Assembly: GCF_039537875.1 (NCBI RefSeq)
Contig: NZ_BAABBI010000007.1
Coordinates: 1 to 54,869, forward strand
Source: Corallibacter vietnamensis
Lineage (GTDB): Bacteria > Bacteroidota > Bacteroidia > Flavobacteriales > Flavobacteriaceae
Direction of reading: 5' to 3'
Length of the DNA stretch: 54,869 nucleotides
The translations under genes and the position numbers were made by a program. Below, one piece after another: positions 22,862 through 30,785 of this stretch (its first letter is position 1; every line of letters begins with the position of its first letter). The notes beneath the pieces are model-generated. The model was not told where the DNA came from. It did no database searches and saw only the letters and a program-made list of their open reading frames with translations.

Positions 22862-24553
22862 TTATTTTCTATAAAACGTAGCTTCAAATGTAGAACTATT
22901 TCCAACATTATCAGTTACTATTAGCTTTAAATTATTTTTTGTTTCGTTCAAAATCTTATCGCTAAAATTATAGGTAAGCGTTTTGGTTTTGTATTCATAT
23001 TCCATTAAAATCCATTGTCCGTTTATGGTGGCTCTATAATTTGAAATACCAGATTCTTTATCGTCAATAACTATTTTTAAAAAATGGTAGTTACTTAACC
23101 ATTTGCCATCAGTGAAATTTTTAGGCTTTATAGTAGGGCTTATTGTGTCTGATACTAAAGCATAAGTGCCTAAATACTTTGTAGAAGTAGATAAACGGTT
23201 TTCACTTTTATAGGTTTTTGAGTACACAGGATACTTATAATAACCAACTAACCTTGCGATGTATAATTTATCCCGATCAGGGTTATTGTAGTGACTTATA
23301 TCGTAATCTATTTTAAAATATTTATTTGCAGGAATAGTGTTGTCATGTAATGTGAGTGTGTCGTTTTTTACATTAAAATCTATATAAAAGTCATCATAAA
23401 AGGTGTTTCTAGGTATGTTTACGCTCACATTTTTAGATGATAGTTTAGTGTCTTGGTTTGCATATAAATAATGCTCTGTTTTTTGTATTTGTTTAGGTTT
23501 TATTGTGTCTTGCTTTTTACCTACTATATTTAGAGTAATCCATGCATCATTGTTTTTAAAATCTTTAACACGTATTTTGTAAACAGAATTTGTACTGTCT
23601 AGAATTGATAAATAACCATTGTCATTTAAATTTTTATACATACTTAACGGATTATTTTCCTCAACAAACAATTTTTGAATACGTTCTTTATTGGTAATAT
23701 AGTGCTCGTAATCAATTAGTCTGTTTAAATGATTTGTCTCATCAAAAGAAAAACGTTTAAAATCTATTTCAAAATTGGGATTTCCATTAAAAAATGTTTG
23801 AATAGAGGCAACTCCATTTTTGTTAGATGTATAATCTTGTCTGTCATTGGTTTCAATACCAAAACCAATTTTACCAAAGGCCTCAATGTTTTCAGCAGTG
23901 TAATCGCCATTTTTTAAGGCAATAAGTCGTAGTTTTTGCTTTTCGTTTGATCTGTTAACGTGAGCGCTATCAGTAATTGGGTAAGCATATATTTGAGAAA
24001 TATAAGGCTTGGTAGTGTCTTTAATATCAATACCAAAATACATCGGGTTTATAGGGTGTTCTTTATTATCTCTTATTTCAAAATGTAAATGAGGTCCGCC
24101 AGAGCTGCCTGTATTACCGCTGTATGCAACAACATCTCCTTTTTTTACTTGCATTGCTATGGCAGTAGGAAACACTTCAATTTCATAGGTTTCTTTTTCA
24201 TATTGAATATTTTTAATATAAGCTTCAATTTCAGGAGAAAAACGTTGTAAGTGCGCATAAACACTTGTGTATCCATTGGGATGTGTTATGTAAAGTGCCT
24301 TTCCATAGCCATAGTGAGAAATTTTTATACGGCTTACAAAACCGTCAGCAATAGCATAAACCTTTAAACCTTCTCTTTGTTGCGTTTTTATATCAATACC
24401 AGCATGAAAATGATTAGAACGAAGCTCTCCAAAAGTACCAGCTAATAGCAAAGGAATATCCAAAGGATCTCTGAAGTAATCTTGTGGATAAATATCTTGT
24501 TGTGCTTGACAAAATACAACAGGGAGTATGAATAGTAATAGTAATTTATACAT
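22862..24553 (-). CDS. M23-family metallopeptidase (LytM domain)
   Basis: 563 residues with an N-terminal signal (MYKLLLLFILPVVFCQAQQ). The LytM domain is complete: zinc ligands H50 and D54 in NHFHAGIDIK, and HLH at 155-157 in SGGPHLHFEI. The C-terminal 350 residues are beta-rich repeats of Ig-like character (TIKPKNFTDGKWLSNYHFLKI, DNVGNSSTFEATFYRK). It should cleave peptidoglycan cross-bridges or act on a periplasmic peptide. It is the first gene of the pair with the TonB-dependent receptor. Confidence 0.87.
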   Translation of the reverse strand: MYKLLLLFILPVVFCQAQQDIYPQDYFRDPLDIPLLLAGTFGELRSNHFHAGIDIKTQQREGLKVYAIADGFVSRIKISHYGYGKALYITHPNGYTSVYAHLQRFSPEIEAYIKNIQYEKETYEIEVFPTAIAMQVKKGDVVAYSGNTGSSGGPHLHFEIRDNKEHPINPMYFGIDIKDTTKPYISQIYAYPITDSAHVNRSNEKQKLRLIALKNGDYTAENIEAFGKIGFGIETNDRQDYTSNKNGVASIQTFFNGNPNFEIDFKRFSFDETNHLNRLIDYEHYITNKERIQKLFVEENNPLSMYKNLNDNGYLSILDSTNSVYKIRVKDFKNNDAWITLNIVGKKQDTIKPKQIQKTEHYLYANQDTKLSSKNVSVNIPRNTFYDDFYIDFNVKNDTLTLHDNTIPANKYFKIDYDISHYNNPDRDKLYIARLVGYYKYPVYSKTYKSENRLSTSTKYLGTYALVSDTISPTIKPKNFTDGKWLSNYHFLKIVIDDKESGISNYRATINGQWILMEYEYKTKTLTYNFSDKILNETKNNLKLIVTDNVGNSSTFEATFYRK

Positions 24554-24669
24554 AAAAACGTAATTATTGCTAAAATATTAATAAGTTAAACATTAACAAA
24601 GATTTTAATGTAAGTGATATATTAATATAAGTTGATAATGTGTAATTTATAAATTTTATTAAAAAACAA

Positions 24670-24700
24670 TTGCTATTTATCATAAGGTATACTAACTTTG
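24670..24700 (+). promoter_or_regulatory. Promoter of the coiled-coil gene/zapA operon
   Basis: TTG 24670-24672 and TAACTTTG 24693-24700 are separated by 20 bases, matching TTG-N17-20-TAnnTTTG, and lie just upstream of the ATG at 24724. Confidence 0.7.
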
Positions 24701-24723
24701 TGAGATAAGTATTGAAATTGTAA

Positions 24724-25014
24724 ATGAGTAATATTGAAGAAATTGTAGATTCTCTTGAGAATAAAATTAGCAAAATTTTACACAAGCAAGAGGTTTTAAA
24801 GCAAACCAATTTAAAATTACACAATCAATTACAATTATCAGAAAAGAAGCTTCAGGAACAAAATGAGAAATTAATTTTTTGGGAAGAAAAATATGAAGCG
24901 CTCAAAATTGCAAATACAATACTTGGCAGTGACAACAATAAAAGAGAAACAAAGCTTAAAATAAATGCATTAATCAGAGATATTGACCATTGTATTGCGC
25001 AATTATCTGAATAA
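24724..25014 (+). CDS. Coiled-coil protein preceding zapA (ZapB-like)
   Basis: 96 residues, nearly all predicted alpha-helix with heptad spacing (IEEIVDSLENKISKILHKQE, then LQLSEKKLQEQNEKLIFWEE). There is no cysteine or membrane segment. A small coiled coil directly upstream of zapA is usual in this phylum and is thought to help divisome organisation; homology to E. coli ZapB is not demonstrated. It ends 15 bases before zapA in the same transcript. Confidence 0.7.
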   Translation: MSNIEEIVDSLENKISKILHKQEVLKQTNLKLHNQLQLSEKKLQEQNEKLIFWEEKYEALKIANTILGSDNNKRETKLKINALIRDIDHCIAQLSE

Positions 25015-25029
25015 AACTCATAGTTTTTA

Positions 25030-25323
25030 ATGTCTGAAAAGCTAAAAATAAAGCTATCTATAGCAAATAGAGTATATCCTTTAACTATTTTTCCTAGTCA
25101 AGAAGAAGGGTTAAGGAAAGCGGCAAAGAATATTGATGCTATGATTACGCAGTTTGAAGAAAGCTATTCTGTGAGAGATAAGCAAGATGTATTGGCCATG
25201 TGTGCTTTACAGTTTGCTTCTCAAGCTGAACAAAAAACAATAGATAAGAACAATGTAAATGAGCAAGTTGAGCAAAAGTTAAAAGCTTTAAACGATTTGT
25301 TGCATTCACATTTAAACTCTTAA
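25030..25323 (+). CDS. zapA: Cell division protein ZapA
   Basis: 97 residues, the usual ZapA length. The N-terminal beta region (KIKLSIANRVYPLTIFPSQE) and GLRKAAKNIDAMITQFEESY lead into a helical dimer/tetramer segment with ALQFASQAEQK. ZapA binds FtsZ and bundles filaments at midcell. Context (coiled-coil gene before; 6S-like RNA and rny after) agrees with conserved flavobacterial order. Confidence 0.85.
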   Translation: MSEKLKIKLSIANRVYPLTIFPSQEEGLRKAAKNIDAMITQFEESYSVRDKQDVLAMCALQFASQAEQKTIDKNNVNEQVEQKLKALNDLLHSHLNS

Positions 25324-25348
25324 CGTTCTTTAAAATAAACAAAGGTTA

Positions 25349-25519
25349 CTGCCTACATTAGTTATTTTTTTTGATAAACTCAACACGAATTCTTTAAAAA
25401 GGGTGAGTTTAAATTGTAAAAGCGAGCTGTCTTTAGAACAGATACTTGATCAATTTGTTAGCCCTAAACTTGTTTTTAAGGAGTTTATACAAAACTTTAT
25501 ACTGGTGTAGGCTTTTTTT
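25349..25519 (+). ncRNA. ssrS: 6S RNA candidate (6S-Flavo type)
   Basis: A closing stem pairs GCCTACA (25351-25357) with TGTAGGC (25506-25512), immediately followed by seven T residues, as in 6S RNA ending at an intrinsic terminator. Inside are a hairpin AAACTCA/TGAGTTT (about 25377-25411), a CTGT...ACAG hairpin near 25429-25443, and large AT-rich internal loops resembling an open promoter bubble. The place directly after zapA matches the zapA-ssrS order known from E. coli and seen in flavobacteria. The RNA would bind RNA polymerase in slow growth. Ends are approximate. Confidence 0.65.
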
Positions 25520-25539
25520 ATATATATAAACTAACAAAC

Positions 25540-27114
25540 ATGGACAACCCAATTATATTAATTATAGGAGGAATACTAGCAGGCGCAATCATCGGGTATA
25601 TTGTGGCCAAAGCATTAGAAAAAAATAATGCATCAAAACTTATTGCAAACGCAAAAAAAACAGCAGCTTCAATAGTAAAAGAAGCTAAAACTGAAGGCGA
25701 ATCTATAAAAAAAGATAAAATACTACAGGCAAAAGAAAAATTTATAGAGCTTAAAGCTGAACACGAAAAAGTAATATTGTCTAGAGACAAAAAAATTGCC
25801 GAAGCCGAAAAAAGAACAAGAGATAAAGAGTCTCAAGTATCTAGCGAGCTTTCTAAAAACAAAAAACTATCTCAAAGTCTAGAAGATAAAATAAAAGACT
25901 ACAACCATAGAGTTGATATATTTGAGAAAAAACAAGAAGAACTAGACAGGTTGCACAAAAACCAAGTTCAACAATTAGAAGTCATATCAAGTCTATCTGC
26001 AGATGATGCCAAAACTCAGCTTATTGAATCTCTAAAAGGAGAAGCAAAAAATGATGCAATGGCATTTGTACAAAGTACCATAGAAGAAGCAAAACTAACC
26101 GCTCAACAAGAAGCAAGAAAAGTTATAATAAATACTATACAACGTATAGGTACTGAAGAAGCTGTAGATAATTGTGTATCTGTATTCAATATAGAATCTG
26201 ATGATGTAAAAGGTCGTATCATTGGTCGTGAAGGAAGAAATATACGAGCCATAGAAGCAGCAACAGGTGTTGAAATTATTGTTGATGATACACCAGAAGC
26301 AATTATTTTATCTTGTTTTGACTCTGTACGTAGAGAAATTGCTAGGCTATCTTTACATAAATTAGTAACTGATGGAAGAATACACCCAGCAAGAATTGAA
26401 GAAGTTGTAAAAAAGACAACAAAACAAATAGAACAAGAAATTATTGAAGTAGGAAAGCGTACTATTATAGATTTAGGAATACATAATTTACACCCTGAAT
26501 TGGTGAAAATGGTAGGTAGAATGAAGTACCGTTCTTCTTACGGACAAAACTTATTACAGCATTCTAGAGAAGTAGCAAAACTTTGTGGTGTAATGGCTGC
26601 CGAATTAGGATTAAATCCAAAATTAGCAAAACGCGCAGGCCTATTACATGATATAGGAAAAGTGCCAGATGCAGAAGTAGATATGGAAACTCCTCACGCT
26701 ATATTAGGAATGCAATGGGCTGAAAAATATGGTGAAAAAGATGATGTTTGTAATGCCATAGGTGCTCACCATGATGAAATAGAAATGAAATCATTACTAG
26801 CGCCAATCATTCAGGTTTGTGATGCTATTTCAGGAGCACGTCCAGGCGCTAGACGTCAAGTATTAGATAGCTACATTCAGCGTTTAAAAGATCTTGAAGA
26901 CATTGCTTTTGGTTTTGGAGGTGTTAAAAAAGCGTATGCAATTCAAGCTGGTAGAGAATTAAGAGTTATTGTTGAAAGCGAAAAGGTTGATGATCAAAAA
27001 GCAGCTGATTTGTCATTCAATATTTCTCAAAAAATACAAACTGACATGACGTATCCAGGACAAGTGAAAGTCACGGTGATTAGAGAAACACGTGCAGTTA
27101 ATATTGCTAAATAA
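25540..27114 (+). CDS. rny: Ribonuclease Y
   Basis: 524 residues with the full RNase Y layout: N-terminal membrane anchor (about 4-23), a long coiled coil (30-170), KH domain with GRIIGREGRNIRA, then an HD domain with catalytic H370-D371 in GLLHDIGKV and GAHHDEIE further on. It is an endonuclease starting mRNA decay at the inner membrane. The start codon lies 20 bases after the T-run of the 6S-like RNA, so it may be expressed partly by read-through or by a promoter not identified here. A strong terminator follows. Confidence 0.93.
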   Translation: MDNPIILIIGGILAGAIIGYIVAKALEKNNASKLIANAKKTAASIVKEAKTEGESIKKDKILQAKEKFIELKAEHEKVILSRDKKIAEAEKRTRDKESQVSSELSKNKKLSQSLEDKIKDYNHRVDIFEKKQEELDRLHKNQVQQLEVISSLSADDAKTQLIESLKGEAKNDAMAFVQSTIEEAKLTAQQEARKVIINTIQRIGTEEAVDNCVSVFNIESDDVKGRIIGREGRNIRAIEAATGVEIIVDDTPEAIILSCFDSVRREIARLSLHKLVTDGRIHPARIEEVVKKTTKQIEQEIIEVGKRTIIDLGIHNLHPELVKMVGRMKYRSSYGQNLLQHSREVAKLCGVMAAELGLNPKLAKRAGLLHDIGKVPDAEVDMETPHAILGMQWAEKYGEKDDVCNAIGAHHDEIEMKSLLAPIIQVCDAISGARPGARRQVLDSYIQRLKDLEDIAFGFGGVKKAYAIQAGRELRVIVESEKVDDQKAADLSFNISQKIQTDMTYPGQVKVTVIRETRAVNIAK

Positions 27115-27138
27115 TAATATAAACAGTATAAAATACGC

Positions 27139-27168
27139 AAAAGCACCTTTTTGAAGGTGCTTTTTTTA
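27139..27168. terminator. Bidirectional terminator rny / xerD
   Basis: AAAAGCACCTT (27139-27149) pairs with AAGGTGCTTTT (27154-27164), four-base loop, and a T-run follows. The xerD stop codon lies within the distal flank. Confidence 0.85.
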
Positions 27169-28062
27169 TTGTCTAGGATGAAAACTATTTATAACGTGTT
27201 TTAAGTGAGTTTTATCAACGTGCATATATATTTCTGTGGTTGTTATGCTTTCATGACCTAACATGAGCTGTATAGCTCTTAAATCAGCGCCATTCTCTAG
27301 TAAGTGTGTCGCAAAGGAGTGTCTAAAAGTATGAGGCGATACACGTTTGTTTAAACCTGTTTTTTCAGCAAGCTGTTTTATAATAGTGAATATCATAGCT
27401 CTTGTGAGCTGTTTTCCACGTCTATTTAAGAAAAGCGTGTCTTCGTAATCTTTTTGAATGTTTAAAAAACACCGAATTTCATTTCTGTAAATATTAATGT
27501 ATTTCTGTGTAGAAGGCACAATCGGAACAAAACGTTGCTTATCTCCTTTACCAGTAACTTTTATAAAACCTTCATCAAAAAATAAATCAGATATTTTTAG
27601 AGTAATTAATTCGCTTACGCGTAATCCACAGCTGTATAGCGTTTCAAGTATTGCTCTATTGCGTTCGCCTTCTGGTTTACCTAAATCTATAGCGGCAATA
27701 AGCTTGTTAATATCCGCTTCATTAAGCGTATCTGGGAGTTTTCTTCCAGTTTTTGGAGACTCAATAAGCTCTAGTGGATTTAATTTTATATAGTCTTCAA
27801 AAATTAAATAATTAAAAAAACTTCTCAATCCAGAAATAATTCGCGCTTGAGAATTAGCATTCAAAATCTTGGCAATCTCATATATAAACTGCTGTACTAT
27901 TTCAGTAGTAATGGTAACGGGAGACACATTAATATCATGGCTTTCTAGGTAAGATAGTAGTTTCTCCACATCTCTGGTGTAGCTATCAATAGAATTTTGA
28001 GATAATCCGCGTTCAATCTTTAAGTATAGCTGATAGTCTTTTAAGGCGTTTGTCCATTTCAT
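27166..28062 (-). CDS. xerD: Tyrosine recombinase XerD
   Basis: 298 residues, the standard XerC/D length. The N-terminal SAM-like DNA-binding domain (about 1-95) is followed by the catalytic domain with R148 (SCGLRVSEL), K172 (TGKGDKQR), H244 and R247 (HTFRHSF), H270 (LGHES) and nucleophile Y279 (EIYMHV). It resolves chromosome dimers at dif. It lacks the extra segment that marks integron integrases between patches II and III, and it sits in the conserved xerD/aroQ neighbourhood, so it is a core gene rather than the missing cassette integrase. Confidence 0.92.
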   Translation of the reverse strand: MKWTNALKDYQLYLKIERGLSQNSIDSYTRDVEKLLSYLESHDINVSPVTITTEIVQQFIYEIAKILNANSQARIISGLRSFFNYLIFEDYIKLNPLELIESPKTGRKLPDTLNEADINKLIAAIDLGKPEGERNRAILETLYSCGLRVSELITLKISDLFFDEGFIKVTGKGDKQRFVPIVPSTQKYINIYRNEIRCFLNIQKDYEDTLFLNRRGKQLTRAMIFTIIKQLAEKTGLNKRVSPHTFRHSFATHLLENGADLRAIQLMLGHESITTTEIYMHVDKTHLKHVINSFHPRQ

Positions 28063-28232
28063 TTATGTAAAATTAACATAATTAAAAATAATTTTACAGC
28101 ATATTACATTAAAGTTAAAAAGGATTGTTAAAGTAGGAACTTTACTGTTAAACTATGTTAACACCGTAAACTATTAGGGTTTCTGCAGCCGTAAATACAG
28201 TGAATTAATAATTAACTAAAAAGAATATAATT

Positions 28233-28871
28233 ATGAAAAAACTAGTATTAATTACGGTAATCTCATTAGTATTTGTATTGGGATTAAGTGCTCAAGATGA
28301 TAAAGCAAGACCTCAATTAGGTGTAAAAGGAGGTGTTAATTTTGCTACAGTTGCAGGAGATGATATTGATGAACGTGATGCAAGAACAAGTTTTAACGTA
28401 GGACTATTAGCAGAAATTCCTTTAACTAATAGATTGTCTCTACAACCAGAGGTGCTTTATTCTGGTCAAGGTTTTGATATAAGAGAAATAGATCAAGACA
28501 ATGTTTTTGATACCAATGATAATGTAGAATATCAATTAGACTATTTACAATTTCCTGTTTTGGCTAAATTTTACATTATAAAAGGATTTTATGTTGAAGG
28601 TGGGCCACAATTGGGTGTAAAAATAAATGAAGAGATTGATACAAATCCTAATAATAATGATGGAGATATTCCTATAAACGCCGATGATTCTTACATTAGA
28701 GATTTTGATGCAAGTGCAGTTATAGGTACAGGATATAAATTTGATAACGGTTTTTTCGTATCAGGTAGATTTACACATGGTTTAACAGATATGTTTAAAG
28801 ATGATACACCTTTTCAAAATGTTGAGGCAAGAAACCTTGTTTGGCAATTTGGCGTAGGGTTTATGTTTTAA
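28233..28871 (+). CDS. Outer-membrane beta-barrel (PorT-like) protein
   Basis: 212 residues with signal peptide to about 21 (LGLSAQDD). The barrel has LGVKGGVNFATVAGDD, SLQPEVLYSGQGFDIRE, YLQFPVLAKFYIIKGFYVEGG and a C-terminal WQFGVGFMF, the pattern of eight-stranded outer-membrane protein beta-barrel families. An Asn/Asp-rich loop (NPNNNDGDIPINADD) lies near 137-151. Ligand unknown. Monocistronic with its own terminator at 28894. Confidence 0.82.
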   Translation: MKKLVLITVISLVFVLGLSAQDDKARPQLGVKGGVNFATVAGDDIDERDARTSFNVGLLAEIPLTNRLSLQPEVLYSGQGFDIREIDQDNVFDTNDNVEYQLDYLQFPVLAKFYIIKGFYVEGGPQLGVKINEEIDTNPNNNDGDIPINADDSYIRDFDASAVIGTGYKFDNGFFVSGRFTHGLTDMFKDDTPFQNVEARNLVWQFGVGFMF

Positions 28872-28893
28872 ACAACAGTATATAACATGATTT

Positions 28894-28927
28894 AAGACTG
28901 AAGTTAATAGCTTCAGTCTTTTTTTTT
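28894..28927 (+). terminator. Terminator of the beta-barrel gene
   Basis: AAGACTGAAG (28894-28903) pairs with CTTCAGTCTT (28911-28920) followed by eight T residues. Confidence 0.85.
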
Positions 28928-29049
28928 AATAAATGTTAACCTTTTCAGTTTTTCAATCATTAAATGGTAAATACTAAATATGATGTAGTATAAGTGCTTT
29001 ATTTTTAGTATATTAATTAAATTAATCAATTGTAAAAACTTAACAAATT

Positions 29050-29601
29050 ATGAAAAAAACGATTATCGCGATGGCTGTTTTATTTATAACAACCATACAT
29101 GTTCAAGCCCAAGGAGGATTTAATTTAGGAGCTTATGTAGGAATTCCTGTTGCAGATGGAGGTGATGTAGCCAATCTGTCACTAGGTTTTGATGCTAATT
29201 ACTTATTTGAGATAAGTGAAAAATTTAGTGTAGGGCCCACTACGGGTTTCTCTCATTCTTTTGGGGAAAACAACTTTGATGCATTTCAATTTATACCAAT
29301 TGCAGCAGCTGGAAGATTTAATATAAATGATATGTTTACAGTAGGTATAGATTTAGGTTATGCTATAGGTATTAATGATGGTAATAATGGTGGCGTATAT
29401 TTTAGACCAACATTTGCATATAATGTCACAGATAGAATTCAAGTTAATGCCTCTTATATAGGTGTTGCACTTGGTAGTGGTAGAGGTCTAGGCTATTATG
29501 GTTACTACGATTACTATTATGACGATTATTATTATGACAATTATGCGTATAACGGAACTTTTTCAATAATAAGTGTAGGAGCAACATTTAATTTAAATTA
29601 A
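29050..29601 (+). CDS. Outer-membrane beta-barrel with tyrosine-rich loop
   Basis: 183 residues. A signal peptide ends near residue 20 (HVQAQ). A small barrel follows (FNLGAYVGIPVADGG, FSVGPTTGFSHSFG, VGIDLGYAIGIND, ISVGATFNLN). Between the last two strands lies a striking segment at about 152-172 where tyrosine and aspartate make up nearly every residue (YYGYYDYYYDDYYYD). This would form an exposed loop or extracellular patch. Function unknown; adhesion or metal binding are possible. It ends at the strong terminator at 29622. Confidence 0.78.
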   Translation: MKKTIIAMAVLFITTIHVQAQGGFNLGAYVGIPVADGGDVANLSLGFDANYLFEISEKFSVGPTTGFSHSFGENNFDAFQFIPIAAAGRFNINDMFTVGIDLGYAIGINDGNNGGVYFRPTFAYNVTDRIQVNASYIGVALGSGRGLGYYGYYDYYYDDYYYDNYAYNGTFSIISVGATFNLN

Positions 29602-29621
29602 AAAGCCATAAGCATAGAGTT

Positions 29622-29651
29622 AAAAGAGCGAAGATATTCGCTCTTTTTTTT
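29622..29651 (+). terminator. Terminator after the Tyr-rich barrel gene
   Basis: AGAGCGAA (29625-29632) pairs with TTCGCTCT (29637-29644) with a GATA loop and a long T-run. It lies only about 13 bases before the aroQ start. Confidence 0.85.
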
Positions 29652-29663
29652 ATCTTTACTTTT

Positions 29664-30080
29664 ATGAAAAAACTTCTTATAATAAATGGTCCTAATCTTA
29701 ATTTATTAGGAAAACGAGAACCTAATATATATGGCAGTTTGTCTTTTACTGATTTTTTAGACGAACTTAAAGATAAGTATCCTGAAGTAGAAATTAGCCA
29801 TTATCAGTCAAATATAGAAGGAGAAATAATTGATAAGTTACATGAAGCTGGGTTTGGTACTTGTGATGGTATCATTTTAAATGCGGCAGCATACACGCAT
29901 ACATCAGTTGGAATTGGCGATGCTGTAGCAGCTATTGAAACACCAGTTGTAGAAGTACATATATCTAATACATTTGATAGAGAAGGGTATAGGCATATCT
30001 CATACGTGTCGCCCAATGCTAAAGGTGTTATTGTTGGTTTTGGATTACAAAGCTATGAATTAGCTATTCAGAGTTTTTAA
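29664..30080 (+). CDS. aroQ: Type II 3-dehydroquinate dehydratase
   Basis: 138 residues, typical for the dodecameric type II enzyme. Conserved features are INGPNLNLLGKREPNIYG at the start with the catalytic tyrosine in YGS, QSNIEGEIID, LNAAAYTHTS, and the general-acid histidine in EVHISN. It dehydrates 3-dehydroquinate in the shikimate pathway. Proximity to xerD is common in Flavobacteriaceae. Confidence 0.93.
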   Translation: MKKLLIINGPNLNLLGKREPNIYGSLSFTDFLDELKDKYPEVEISHYQSNIEGEIIDKLHEAGFGTCDGIILNAAAYTHTSVGIGDAVAAIETPVVEVHISNTFDREGYRHISYVSPNAKGVIVGFGLQSYELAIQSF

Positions 30081-30094
30081 TGAACTAAAAAAGA

Positions 30095-30727
30095 CTAATT
30101 TAATTTTTTATATAACTTTTTATAAAGTTTTAAAATGATTTTTTCATAACTATCATAATTTCTAATATCACAGTTGTCTATTTTTAATTTATCGAAGTAA
30201 ATCGTTTTCTTTTCTTTTTTATCAAAGACAAGTAAGCCTAAAAAACCATGGTCTTTATTTGTGTTATGAAAATTTATGAAAAATTGAGAATAAATAGTAG
30301 CCTGGTATCTATGTTGGTTTAATTGTGTTAGTTGTTCCGGAAAATTTCTTGTTGATTTAAAATAATTGTGACCAATATCTCCTATAATTCTGCTAACATA
30401 ATGAACATCATTTCTCGTTGCTTTTTTATCAAATTTAGATTTAATAATAATTTGCTTTGCAACACGATGTGATATAGAATCTAAATTGTTTATGATATGT
30501 TGTGTGCGTTTGTTGTAAACGCCAATATCATAGCCAAAATGGACCATTGAAAATTGCGGAATGATTAAAATAGAATCTATAGGTTCTTTAATTTTATTAT
30601 AAGTTTTTCTTTTTATTTTAGGATTTTCACATTTATTAATAGTAGCTAGTTTGGGTGTTACTGTGTTTTGAGAGAAAGTAAAACAAAAGAAAAAACAAGC
30701 AATATTTACTATAAAGAAATGTTTCAT
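30095..30727 (-). CDS. Hypothetical exported protein
   Basis: Start at 30725-30727 chosen because it gives a signal peptide (MKHFFIVNIACFFFCFTFSQ); an upstream in-frame start would overlap the terminator at 30741. The 210-residue product is lysine- and isoleucine-rich. Its C-terminal region (TQLNQHRYQATIYSQFFINFHN, GFLGLLVFDKKEKKTIYFDK, SYEKIILKLYKKLYKKLN) is reminiscent of periplasmic proteins of unknown function. No domain recognised. It is convergent with aroQ. Confidence 0.6.
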   Translation of the reverse strand: MKHFFIVNIACFFFCFTFSQNTVTPKLATINKCENPKIKRKTYNKIKEPIDSILIIPQFSMVHFGYDIGVYNKRTQHIINNLDSISHRVAKQIIIKSKFDKKATRNDVHYVSRIIGDIGHNYFKSTRNFPEQLTQLNQHRYQATIYSQFFINFHNTNKDHGFLGLLVFDKKEKKTIYFDKLKIDNCDIRNYDSYEKIILKLYKKLYKKLN

Positions 30728-30740
30728 AATACAAAGAGTT

Positions 30741-30775
30741 AAAAAAAAGCGATTCAATTTGAATCGCTTTTTTTA
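30741..30775 (-). terminator. Terminator of lpdA
   Basis: AAAAGCGATTC (about 30745-30755) pairs with GAATCGCTTTT (30761-30771) around a five-base loop, with A/T tracts on both sides. Read on the minus strand it ends the lpdA transcript. Confidence 0.8.
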
Positions 30776-30785
30776 ATATATATAT

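Noticed and set aside
27166..28062. XerD as the missing cassette integrase
   Set aside because: The protein has the normal 298-residue XerD length, no IntI-specific insertion, and sits in conserved core context far from the array.
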